NCBI GenBank assembly: GCA_033782935.1 | Contig: JAWQEG010001559.1 | Location: 682,001-746,000 of the forward strand | DNA from: Petrolisthes cinctipes | Taxonomy: Eukaryota; Arthropoda; Malacostraca; Decapoda; Porcellanidae | Length of the DNA: 64,000 bases | Direction of reading: 5' to 3' | In this document: positions 29,940-43,544 of the stretch, in pieces | How positions within the stretch are numbered: position 1 is the stretch's first letter | Layout: each line of letters opens with the position of its first letter | Translations under genes and position numbers: made by a program | Notes under the pieces: model-generated | Seen by the model: only the letters and a program-made list of their open reading frames with translations | What the model was told of the DNA's origin: nothing | Database searches by the model: none

Positions 29940-32900
29940 ATTTACAGTCCAAGCACTGTAATGACATCCACCACCCTATAAATGACTGTTGATAATTACA
30001 ATTAAAACACTGTAATGACACTCACACACCTACCACTCCATGAATGACTGTTGATATTTACAGTCCAAGCAATGTAATGACATCCACACACCCACCACCC
30101 CATGATTGAGTATTGATATTTACAGTCCAAGCACTGTAATGACATCCACACACCCACCACCCCATGATTGACTGTTGATATTTACAGTCCAATCACTGTA
30201 ATGACATCCACACACCCAACACCCCATGAATTACTGTTAATATTTACAGTCCAAGCATTCTAATGACACTCACCACCCTCTGAATGACTGTTGATATTTA
30301 CTGTCAAAGCACTGTAATAACACCCACACACTAACCAAACCATAAATAACTGTATTATTTACAGTCCAAGCACTATAATGACACCCACACACCCACCACC
30401 TAATGAATGATGATTGATATTTACAGTCCAAGAACTGCAATAACACCCACACACTCACCACCCCATGAATGACTGTGGATATTTACAGTTCAAGCACCAT
30501 AATGACACCCACACACCAACCACCCAATGAATGACTGTTGATATTTTCAGTCCAAGCACTCTTATGACACCCACCACAGAATAGATGACTGTTAATATTT
30601 ACAGTCCAAGCACTGTAATGACACCCACATATCCACCACCCAATGAATGATGGTTGAAATTTACAGTCTACGAACGGTAATGACACAGACACACTCACCA
30701 CCCTTTGAATGACTGTTGATATTTACAGTCCAAGCACTTTAATGACACCCACACACCCACCACCCCATGAATGACTGTTAATATTTATAGTCCAAGGAGT
30801 GTAATGACATCCACACAACCACCATCCCATGATTGACTGTTGATATTATCAGTCCAAGCACTGTAATGACACCCAAACACCCACCACCCCATGAATGACT
30901 GTTGATATTTACAGTCCAAGCTCTGTAATGACACCAACAAACCCATCAACGAATGAATGACTGTTGATATTTACAGTCCAAGCACTGTAATGCCACCCAC
31001 CACCCCAAGAATAGCTGTTGATATTTATAGTCCATGCACTAATAACACACACACCCACCACCCCATAAATGACTTGATATTTACAGTCCAAGCACTGTAA
31101 TGACACGTACACACCCACCACCCCATAAATAACTGTTGATATTTACTGTTCAAGCAATCTAATGACACCCACCACCCTATGAATGACTGTAGATATTTAC
31201 AGTCCAAGCATTGTAATGACACTCACACACCCACCACCCTATGAATGACTGTTGAGATTTACAGTCCAAGCTCTGTAATGACAACCACACTCCCACCACC
31301 CCATAAATAAAGGTTGATATTTATAGTCCAAGTACTGTAATGACACCCAAAAACCCACCACCACATAAATGACTTAATATTTTCAGTCCAAGCAGGGTAA
31401 TGACATCGACACACATACCACCCCATTAATGACTGTTAACATTTACAGTCTGAGCACTGTAATGACACCCACACACCCACCACCCAATGAATGACTGTTG
31501 ATATTTACAGTCCAAGCACTGTAATGACACACTCACACCCACCACCCCATAAATGACTGTTGATATTTACAGTCTAAACAATGTAATGACACCCACACAA
31601 CCAACACCCCAAAAATGACTGTTGATATTTAAAGTCTAAGCACTGTAATGACACCCACACACCCACCACTCCATGAATGACTGTTGATATTTACAGTCCA
31701 ATCTCTGTAATAACACTCACACACCCACGACCCAATGAATGACTGTTGATATTTACAGTCTAAGCACTGTAATGACACCCACACACCCAACACCCCATGA
31801 TTGACTGTTGATATTTACAGTCTAAGCACTGTAATGACACCCCCAAACCCACAACCCTATGAATTATGGTTGATATTTACAGTCCAAGCATCTTAATGAC
31901 ACCCACATAACCACCACCCCATTAATGACTGTTGATATTTACAGTCCAAGCACTGTAATGACACACACCACTCTATGAATGACTGTTGATAATTACAATA
32001 AAAAAACCCTGTAATGACACCCACACACCCACCACCCCATGAATAACTGTTGATATTTACAGTCCAAGCACTGTAATGACACCCATACACCCACCACACC
32101 AAGAATGACTTTTGATATTTATAGTCCAAGTACTGTAATGACATCCACACACCCACCAACCCATGAATGACTGTTGATATTTACAGTCCAAGCTCTGTAA
32201 TGACACTCACACACCCACCACCCTATAAATGATTGTTGATATTTACAGTCCAAGCACTGTAATGAAACACACACACCCACCACCCCATAAATAACGGTTG
32301 ACATTTATAGTCCAAGCAATGTAATGACACCCACACACCCATCACCCCATAAATGACTGTTGATATTTTCAGTCAAAGCACTGTAATGATATCCACACAC
32401 CCACTGCCCCATGAATGACTGTTAATATTTACAGTCCATGCACTCTAATGACACCCACCACCCTCTTAAAGACTGTTGATATTTACAGTCAATGCACTGT
32501 AATAACACCCACACACTCACCACCCCATGAATGACTGTTGTTATTCACAGTCCAAGCACTGTAATGACACCCACTCACCCACCACCCAAAATATGATGGT
32601 TGATATTTACAGTCCAAGAACTGTAATGACACCCACACACTCACCACCCCATGAATGACTGTTGATATTTACAGTCCAAGCACTGTAATGACACACTCAC
32701 ACCCTCCCCCACATAAATAACGGTTGATATTTACAGTCTAAGCACTGTAATGACACCCACACAAACACCACCCCAAGAATGACTGTTGATATTTATAGTC
32801 CAAGCACTGTAATGACACCCACACACCCACCACTCCATTAATGACCGTTGATATTTACAGTCCAAGCTCTGTAATAACACTTACACACCCACCACCCTAT

Positions 32901-33095
32901 GAATGACTGTTGATATTTACAGTCCAAGCACTGTAATGACACCCACACAACCACCAGCACATGATTGACTGTTGATATTTACAGTTCAAGCAATGTAATG
33001 ACACCCAAACACCCACCACCCTATAAATGACTGTTGATATTTACCGTCCAAGCACTGTAATGACACCCACACACCTACCACCCAATGAATGACTG
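29940..33095 (+). repeat. About 3.16-kb higher-order repeat, copy 1
   Basis: From about 30,600 this block matches the next one at a constant offset of 2,921 bp. Markers are CAGTCTACGAACGGTAATG, AAGCAGGGTAATGACATCG and an A-rich interruption ATAAAAAAACCCTG near 31,998. Before about 30,360 the offset is about 3,160 bp. Copy 1 therefore has about 240 bp (four monomers, about 30,360-30,600) that copy 2 lacks. Boundaries are approximate. Confidence 0.8.
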
Positions 33096-36010
33096 TTGAT
33101 ATTTACAGTCCAAGCACTATAATGACATCCACCACCCTATAAATGACTGTTGATAATTACAATTAAAACACTGTAATGACACTCACACACCTACCACCCA
33201 ATGAATGACTGTTGATATTTACAGTCCAAGCAATGTAATGACACCCACACACCAACCACCCCATGATTGAGTATTAATATTTACAGTCCAAGCACTGTAA
33301 TGACATCCACACACCCACCACCCCATGATTGACTGTTGATATTTACAGTCCAATCACTGTAATGACATCCACACACCCACCACCCCATGAATTACTGTTA
33401 ATATTTACAGTCCAAGCATTCTAATGACACTCACCACCATCTGAATGACTGTTAATATTTACTGTCAAAGCACTGTAATAACACCCACACACTCACCAAA
33501 CCATAAATAACTGTATTATTTACAGTCCAAGCACTGTAATGACACCCACATATCCACCAACCAATGAATGATGGTTGAAATTTACAGTCTACGAACGGTA
33601 ATAAAACAGACACACTCACCACCCTTTGAATGACTGTTGATATTTACAGTCCAAGCACTTTAATGACACCCACACACCCACCACCCCATGAATGACTGTT
33701 AATATTTATAGTCCAAGGAGTGTAATGACATCCACACAACCACCATCCCATGATTGACTGTTGATATTATCAGTCCAAGAACTGTAATGACACCCAAACA
33801 CCCACCACCCAATGAATGACTGTTGATATTTACAGTCCAAGCTCTGTAATGACACCAACAAACCCATCAACACATGAATGACGGTTGATAATTACAGTCC
33901 AAGAACTGTAATGCCACCCACCACCCCAAGAATAGCTGTTGATATTTATAGTCCATGCACTAATAACACACACACCCACCACCCCATAAATGACTTGATA
34001 TTTACAGTCCAAGCACTGTAATGACACGTACACACCCACCACCCCATAAATAACTGTTGATATTTACTGTTCAAGCAATCTAATGACACCCACCACCCTA
34101 TGAATGACTGTAGATATTTACAGTCCAAGCATTGTAATGACACTCACACACCCACCACCCTATGAATGACTGTTAAGATTTACAGTCCAAGCTCTGTAAT
34201 GACAACCACACTCCCACCACCCCATAAATAAAGGTTGATATTTATAGTCCAAGTACTGTAATGACACCCAAACACCCACCACCACATAAATGACTTAATA
34301 TTTTCAGTCCAAGCAGGGTAATGACATCGACACACATACCACCCCATTAATGACTGTTAACATTTACAGTCTGAGCACTGTAATGACACCCACACACCCA
34401 CCACCCAATGAATGACTGTAGATATTTACAGTCCAAGCACTGTAATGACACACTCACACCCACCACCCCATAAATGACTGTTGATATTTACAGTCTAAAC
34501 AATGTAATGACACCCACACAACCACCACCCCAAAAATGACTGTTGATATTTAAAGTCTAAGCACTGTAATGACACCCACACACCCACCACTCCATGAATG
34601 ACTGTTGATATTTACAGTCCAATCTCTGTAATAACACTCACACACCCAAGACCCAATGAATGACTGTTGATATTTACAGTCTAAGCACTGTAATGACACC
34701 CACACACCCAACACCCCATGATTGACTGTTGATATTTACAGTCTAAGGACTGTAATGACACCCCCAAACCCACAACCCCATGAATTATGGTTGATATTTA
34801 CAGTTCAAGCATCTTAATGACACCCACACAACCACCACCCCATTAATGACTGTTGATATTTACAGTCCAAGCACTGTAATGACACACACCACTCTATGAA
34901 TGACTGTTGATAATTACAATAAAAAAACCCTGTAATGACACCCACACACCCACCACCCCATGAATAACTGTTGATATTTACAGTCCAAGCACTGTAATGA
35001 CACCCACACACCCACCACACCAAGAATGACTTTTGATATTTATAGTCCAAGTACTGTAATGACATCCACACACCCACCAACCCATGAATGACTGTTGATA
35101 TTTACAGTCCAAGCTCTGTAATGACACTCACACACCCACCACCCTATAAATGATTGTTGATATTTACAGTCCAAGCACTGTAATGACACACACACACCCA
35201 CCACCCCATAAATAACGGTTGACATTTATAGTCCAAGCAATGTAATGACACCCACACACCCACCACCCCATAAATGACTGTTGATATTTTCAGTCAAAGC
35301 ACTGTAATGATATCCACACACCCACTGCCCCATGAATGACTGTTAATATTTACAGTCCATGCACTCTAATGACACCCACCACCCTCTTAAAGACTGTTGA
35401 TATTTACAGTCAAAGCACTGTAATAACACCCACACACTCACCACCCCATGAATGACTGTTGTTATTCACAGTCCAAGCACTGTAATGACACCCACTCACC
35501 CACCACCCAAAATATGATGGTTGATATTTACAGTCCAAGAACTGTAATGACACCCACACACTCACCACCCCATGAATGACTGTTGATATTTACAGTCCAA
35601 GCACTGTAATGACACACTCACACCCTCCCCCCCATAAATAACGTTTGATATTTACAGTCTAAGCACTGTAATGACACCCACACAAACACCACCCCAAGAA
35701 TGACTGTTGATATTTATAGTCCAAGCACTGTAATGACACCCACACACCCACCACTCCATTAATGACCGTTGATATTTACAGTCCAAGCTCTGTAATAACA
35801 CTTACACACCCACCACTCTATGAATGACTGTTGATATTTACAGTCCAAGCACTGTAATGACACCCACACAACCACCAGCCCATGATTGACTGTTGATATT
35901 TACAGTTCAAGCAATGTAATGACACCCAAACACCCACCACCTTATAAATGACTGTTGATATTTACCGTCCAAGCACTGTAATGACACCCACACACCTATC
36001 GCCCTATGAA
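33096..36010 (+). repeat. About 2.9-kb higher-order repeat, copy 2
   Basis: Tandem second copy of the preceding block, shorter by four monomers. All the diagnostic variants recur in order, including the A-rich interruption near 34,919 and the CACTGCCCCATGAATG monomer near 35,323. Only scattered substitutions separate it from copy 1 over the shared length. Confidence 0.8.
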
Positions 36011-36304
36011 TGACTGTTGATATTTACAGTCCAAGCACTGTAATGCCACCCACCACCCAATAAATGACTGTTGATATTTACAGTCAAAGCAATGTAATGA
36101 CACCAAAACACCCATGACCACATGAATTATAGTTGATATTTACAGTCCAAGCACTGTAATGACACCCACACACCCTCAACCCCATGAATGACTGTTGATA
36201 TTTACAGTCCAAGCACTCTAATGATACCCACCACCCTATGAATGACTGTAGATATTTACAATCAAATCACTGTAACAACACCCATACACCCACCACCCCA
36301 TGAA

Positions 36305-36366
36305 TGACTGTTGATATTTACAGTCCAAGCACTGTAATGACACCCACACACCCACCACCCCATGAT
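36305..36366 (+). repeat. Representative canonical 62-bp monomer
   Basis: This unit matches the commonest base at essentially every position and can serve as a reference copy; only its last base is T where A is usual. It begins TGACTGTTGATATTTACAGT. Within it GACTGT and ACAGTC form a 6-bp inverted repeat around an 8-nt loop, and TTACAGT and ACTGTAA form a 7-bp inverted repeat around the 6-nt loop CCAAGC. The two share the ACAGT arm, so only one can form on a strand at a time. The last 25 or so bases carry no G on the plus strand. Confidence 0.9.
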
Positions 36367-36619
36367 TGACTGTTGATATTTACAGTCCAAGCAATTTAAT
36401 GACATCCACACACCCTCCACCCCATGAATGACTGTTGATATTTATAGTCCAAGCACTGTAATGACACCGACACACCCACCACCATATAAATGACTGTTGA
36501 TATTTTCAGTCCAAGCACTGTAATGAAACCCAAACACCCACCACCCTATAAATGACTGTTGATATTTACAGTCCAAGCACTGTAATGACACCCACACACC
36601 TATCACCCTATAAATGACT

Positions 36620-37870
36620 GTTAAAATTTTAAGTCTAAGCACTGTAATGACACCCACACACCCACCACTCCATGAATGACTGTTGATATTTACAGTTCAA
36701 GCTCTGTAATAACACTCACACACCCACGACCCTATGTAAGACTGTGGATATTTACAGTCTAAGCACTGTAATGACACCCACACACCCACCACCCCATGAT
36801 TGACTGTTGATATTTACAGTCCAAGCACTGTAATGACACCCCCACACCCACAACCCCATGAATTATGGTTGATATTTACAGTCCAAGCAAATTAATGACA
36901 CCCACACAACCACCACCCCGTTAATGACTGTTGATATTTACAGTCCAAGCACTGTAATGACACACACCACTCTATGAATGACTGTTGATAATTACAATAA
37001 AAAAACCCTGTAATGACACCCACACACCCACCACCCCATGAATAACTGTTGATATTTACAGTCCAAGCACTGTAATGACACCCACACACCCACCACCCCA
37101 AGAATGACTTTTGATATTTACAGTCCAAGTACTGTAATGACATCCACACACCCACCAACCCATGAATGACTGTTGATATTTACAGTCCAAGCTCTGTACT
37201 GACACTCACACACCCACCACCCTATAAATGATTGTTGATATTTACAGTCCAAGCACTGTAATGACACACACACACCCACCACCCCATAAATGACGGTTGA
37301 TATTTATAGTCCAAGCAATGTAATGACACCCACACACCCACCACCCCATAAATGACTGTTGATATTTTCAGTCCAAGCACTGTAATGACATCCACACACC
37401 CATTGCCCCATGAATGACTGTTAATATTTACAGTCCATGCACTCTAATGACACCCACCACCCTCCTAAAGACTGTTGATATTTACAGTCAAAGCACTGTA
37501 ATAACACCCACACACTCACCACCCCATGAATGACTGTTGATATTCACAGTCCAAGCACTGTAATGACACCCACTCACCCACCACCCAATATATGATGGTT
37601 GATATTTACAGTCCAAAAACTGTAATGACACCCACACACTCACCAACCCATGAATGACTGTTGATATTTACAGTCCAAGCACTGTAATGACACACTCACA
37701 CCCACCCCCCATAAATGACTGTTGATATTTAAAGTCTAAGCACTGTAATGACACCCACACAACCACCACCCCAAGAGTGACTGTTGATATTTATAGTCCA
37801 AGCACTGTAATGACACCCACACACCCACAACTCCATTAATGACTGTTGATATTTACAGTCCAAGCTCTGT
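36620..37870 (+). repeat. Partial third copy of the 2.9-kb higher-order repeat
   Basis: This segment matches about 34,542-35,792 at an offset of 2,078 bp and includes the same A-rich interruption ATAAAAAAACCCTG near 36,997. It then leaves the repeat and continues (about 37,875-38,290) with sequence like 35,985-36,390. The third copy is thus internally truncated or spliced to another phase of the unit. Confidence 0.7.
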
Positions 37871-40003
37871 AATGACACCCACACACCTATCACCCTATGA
37901 ATGACTGTTAATATTTACAGTCCATGCACTGTAATGCCACCCACCACCCAATAAATGACTGTTGATATTTACAGTCAAAGCAATGTAATGACACCTAAAC
38001 ACCCATGACCCCATGAATTATAGTTGATATTTACAGTCCAAGCAATGTAATGACACCCACACACCCACAACCCCATGAATGACTATTGATATTTACAGTC
38101 CAAGCACTCGAATGATACCCACCACCCTATGAATGACTGTAGATATTTACAATCAAATCACTGTAACAACACCCATACACCACCACCCCATGAATGACTG
38201 TTAATATTTACAGTCCAAGCACTGTAATGACACCCACACACCAACTACCCCATGACTGACTGTTGATATTTACAGTCCAAGCACTTTAATGACATCCACA
38301 CACCCACAACCCCCTGAATAACTGTTGATATTTACAGTCCAAGCTCTGTAATGACACTCACACACCCACCACCCTATGAATGACTGTTGATGTTTACAGT
38401 CCAAGCACTGTAATGACACCCACACACCCACCACCCTATAAATGATGGTTGATATTTATAGTCCAAGCAATGTAATGACACCCACACACCCACCACCACT
38501 TAAATGATGGTTTATATTTATAGTCCAAGCACTATAATGACACCCACACACCCACCACCCCATAAATGACTGTTGATATTTACAGTCCAAGCACTGTAAT
38601 GACACCCACACACTCACAACCCCATGAATGACTGTTGATATTTACTGTCCAAGCACTCTAATGATAACCACGACCCTATGAATGACTGTTGATATTTACA
38701 ATCAAATCACTGTAATGACACCCATACACCCACCACCTCATGAAAGACTGTTGATATTTACAGTCCAAGCACTGTAATGACACCAAAACACCCACCACCC
38801 CATGATTGACATTTGATATTTAAAGTCCAAGCACTGTAATGACACCCCCACACCGACCACCCCATGAATTATGGTTGATATTTACAGTCCAAGCAATGAA
38901 ATGACACCCACACAACCACCACCCCATGAATTACTGTTGATATTTACAGTCCAAGCACTGTAATGACACCCACCACCCTATGAATGACTGTTGATAATTA
39001 CAATCAATACACTGTAATGACACTCACACACCTACCACCCCATGAATGACTGTTGACATTTTCAGTCCAAGCACTGTAATGACACCCTCACACCCACCAC
39101 CCCATAAATGACTGTTGATATTTACAGTCCAAACACTATAATGACACCCACACACCCACGACCCCATGAATGATTGTTGATATATACAGTCTAAGCACTG
39201 TAATGACACCATCACACCCACCACCCCATGAATGACTATTGATATTTACAGTCTATGCACTGAAATGACACCCACACACCTACCACCCGATGAATGACTG
39301 TTGATATTTACAGTCCAAACACTATAATGACACCCACACACCCACGACCCCATGACTCACTGTTGATATATACAGTCCAAGCACTGTAATGACACCCAAA
39401 AAGCCACAACCCTATGATTGACTGTTGATATTTACAGTCCAAGCACTGCATAGACACCCAAACACTTAAAACCCCATGAATAACTGTTGATATTAAGAGT
39501 CCAAACACTCTAATGACTACCAACACCCCATGATTGAATGTTGATATTAACAGTCCAAGAACTGTAATGACACCAACCACCCCATGAATGACTGTTGATA
39601 TATACAGTCCAAGCACTAATGACACACACACACACCCACCACACAATGAATGACTTAATATTTATAGTCCATGCACTGTAATGACAACCACACACCCACC
39701 ACCCCATGAATGACTGTTGATATTAACATTTCAAGCATTATAATGACACCCACACACCCACCACCCCATTAATGACTGTTGATATTTACAGTCCAAGCAC
39801 TGTAATGACACCCTAACCCCCACCACTCAATAAATGACTGTTCATATTTACAGTCAAAACACTGTAATGACACCCCCACACCCACCACCTTATGAATGAC
39901 TGTTGATATTTACAGTCCAAGCACTCTAATGACATCCACACACCCACCACACCATTAATGACTCTTGATATTTACAGTCCAAGCACTGTAATGACACCCA
40001 CAC

Positions 40004-40550
40004 ACCCACCACCTAATGTATGATGGTTTATATTTACAGTCCAGGAAATGTAATGACACCCACACACTCACCACCTCATGAATGACTGTTGATATTTACA
40101 GTCCAAGCACTGTCATGACACCCACACATGCACCACCCCATGTATGACTGTTGATATTTACAGTCCAAGCACTCTAATGACACCCACCACCCAATAAATG
40201 AATGTTGATATTTATAGTTAAAACACTGTAATGACACCCACACACTGACCATCCCATGATTGACTATTGATATTTACAGTCCAAGCACTGTAATGACACC
40301 CACACACCCCCGACCCAAAAAATGACTGTTGATATTTACAGTCTAAGCACTGTAATGACACCCACACACCCACCAACCCATGAAGGATGGTTGATAATTA
40401 CAGTCTAAGCATTGTAATGACACCAACACACCCACCATCCCATAATTGACTGTTGATATTTACAGTCCAAGCACTGTAATGACAGCCACACACCCACCAC
40501 TCTATAAATGACTGTTGATATTTACAGTCCATGCACTGTAATAACACCCA
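40004..40550 (+). repeat. Uninterrupted (empty-site) relative of the retrotransposon insertion site
   Basis: The bases up to 40,069 match the satellite just left of the retrotransposon (offset 7,007 bp): TAATGTATGATGGTTTATAT here, GAATGTATGATGGTTTATAT there, both followed by GACACCCACACACTC. The bases from 40,072 match the satellite just right of it (offset 11,176 bp), including CACTGTCATGACACCC and CACACATGCACC. The right flank has one extra monomer near 51,420. The stretch therefore shows what the insertion site looked like when empty. The difference of offsets, 4,169 bp, equals the inserted length. Confidence 0.8.
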
Positions 40551-43544
40551 CACACCCACCACCCCATAAATGACTGTTGATATTTACAGTCCATGCTCTG
40601 TAATGACACCCACACATGCACCACCCCATGAATGACTGTTGATATTTACAGTCAAAGCACTGTAATGACACCCACCACACAATAAATGAATGTTGATATT
40701 TATAGTTAAAACACTGTAATGACACCCACACACACACCACCCCATGAATGATTGTTGATAATTACAGTCCCAGCACTGTAATGACACCCACACACCGACC
40801 ACCCCATGATTGACTGTTGATATTTACAGTCCAAGCAATGTAATGACACCCACACACCCACCACCCCATGAATGACTGTTGATATTTACAGTCGAAGCTC
40901 TGTAATGACACTCACACACCCACCACCCTATGAATGACTGTTGATATTTACAGTCCAGGAACTGTAATGACACACACACAAACACCACCCCAAAAATGAC
41001 GGTTGATATTTACAGTCCAAGCACTGTAATGACACCCACACACATACCACCCCATGAATGACTGTTGATATTTACAGTCCAAACACTCTAATGACACCCA
41101 CCACCCTACGAATGACTATTGATATTTACAATTAAAACATTGTAATGACACCCACACACCCACCACCCCATGAATGACTGTTGATATTTACAGTCTAAAC
41201 ACTATAATGACACCCACACACACACCACCCTATGAATGATTGTTGATATATACAGTCTAAGTATTGTAATGACACCCTCACACCCACCACACCATGAATG
41301 ACTATTGATATTTACAGTCTAAGCACTGTAATGACACCCACACGTCCAACACCCCATGAATGACTGTTGATATTTACAGCACAAGTACTGTAATGACACC
41401 CCCACACCCACCTACCCGTGAAATATGATTGAAATTTACAGTCCAAGCACTGTAATGACACACCCACACCCACCACCCCATGAATGACTGTTAATATTTA
41501 CAATCCAATCACTCTAATGACACCCACCACCCTATGAATGACTGCTGATATTTACAATCAGAACACTGCAAAGACACCCACACACCCACAACCCCATGAA
41601 TCACTGTTGATATTTACAGTCCAACCACTGTAATGACACCCAGACACCCACCACCCATGATTGACTGTTGATATTTACAGTCCAAGCACTGCATAGACAC
41701 CCAAAAACCCAAAACCCCATGAATGACTGATGATATTTACAGTCCAAGCACTCTAATGACACCCAACACCCCATGATTTACTGTTGATATTTACAGTCCA
41801 AGCACTGTAATGACACCAACCACCCCATGAATGACTGTTGATATTTACAGTCCAAGCACTAATGACACACAGACACACCCAACACACCATGAATGACTTA
41901 ATTTTTATAGTCCCAGCACTGTAATGACAACCACACACCCACCACCCCATGAATGACTGTTGCTATTTACAGTTCAAACACTATAATGACACCCACACAC
42001 CCACCACCCCATGAATGACTGTTGATATATACAGTCCAAGCACTGTAATAACACTCTCACCCCCACCACCCCATGAATGACTGTTGATATTTACAGTCAA
42101 AACAATGTAATGACACCCCCACACTCACCACCTTATGAATGACTGTTGATATTTACAGTCCAATCACTCTAATGACACCTACAACCTTATAAATGACTGT
42201 TGATATTTACAAACAAAACACTGTAATGACACCCACACACCCACCACCCCATGAATGTCTGTTGATATTTACAGTCAAAACAATGTAATGACACCCACAC
42301 ACCTACCACCCCATGATTGACTGTTGATATTTACAGTCCAAGCACTGTAATGACAGCCACACACCCTCCACCCTATAAATGACTGTTAATATTTTCAGAC
42401 AAAGCACTGTAATGTCCCCCACACACCAACCACCCTAAGAATGACTTTTGATATTTACAGTCCAAGCACTATTATGACACCTACACACCCACCACCAATG
42501 TATGACTGTTGATATTTACAGTCCAAGTTCTGTAATGACACTCACACACCCACCACCTCATGAATGACTGTTAATATTTACAGTCCAATCACTCTAATGA
42601 CACCTACCACCCTATGAATGACTGCTGATATTTACAATCAAAACACTGTAAAGACACCCACACACCCACAACCCCATGAATCACTGTTGATATTTACAGT
42701 CCAAGCACTGTAATGACACCCAGACACCCACCACCCCATGATTGACTGTTGATATTTATAGTCCAAGCACTGCATAGACACCCAAACACCCAAAACCCCA
42801 TGAATGACTGTTGATATTTACAGTCCAAGCACTCTAATGACACCCAACACCCCATGATTTACTGTTGATATTTACAGTCCAAGCACTGTAATGACACCAA
42901 CCACCCCATGAAGAACTGTTGATATTTACAGTCCAAGCACTAATGACACACTCACACACCCAACACACCATGAATGACTTAATTTTTATAGTCCCAGCAC
43001 TGTAATGATAACCACACACCCACCACCCCATGAATGACTGTTGCTATTTACAGTTCAAATACTATAATGACACCCACACACCCACCACCCCATGAATGAC
43101 TGTTGATATATTCAGTCCAAGCACTGTAATAACACCCTCACCCCCACCATCCCATGAATGACTGTTGATATTTACAGTCAAAACAATGTAATGACAACCC
43201 CACACCCATCACCTTATGAATGACTGTTGATATTTACAGTCCAATCACTCTAATGACACCTACAACCTTATAAATGACTGTTGATATTTATAACAAAACA
43301 CTGTAATGACACCCACACACCCACCACCCCATGAATGTCTGTTGATATTTACAGTCAAAGCAATGTAATGACACCCACACACCTTCCACCCCATGATTGA
43401 CTGTTGATATTTACAGTCCAAGCACTGTAATGACAACCACACACCCACCACCCTATAAATGACTGTTAATATTTACAGTCTAAGCACTGTAATGACACCC
43501 ACACACCGACCACCCCAAGAATGACTTTTGATATTTACAGTCCA
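40408..43544 (+). repeat. 3,136-bp higher-order repeat, copy 1
   Basis: This block is followed directly by a second copy at an offset of 3,135-3,137 bp. Shared rare variants include CATCCCATAATTGACTG, CACACGTCCAACACCCC, GCACTGCATAGACACCC and CTTAATTTTTATAGTCCC. A nested duplication of about 1,081 bp lies inside: the CCCAACACCCCATGATTTACTG monomer is at about 41,763 and 42,844. Drift of one or two bases in the offset reflects small indels. Confidence 0.85.
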
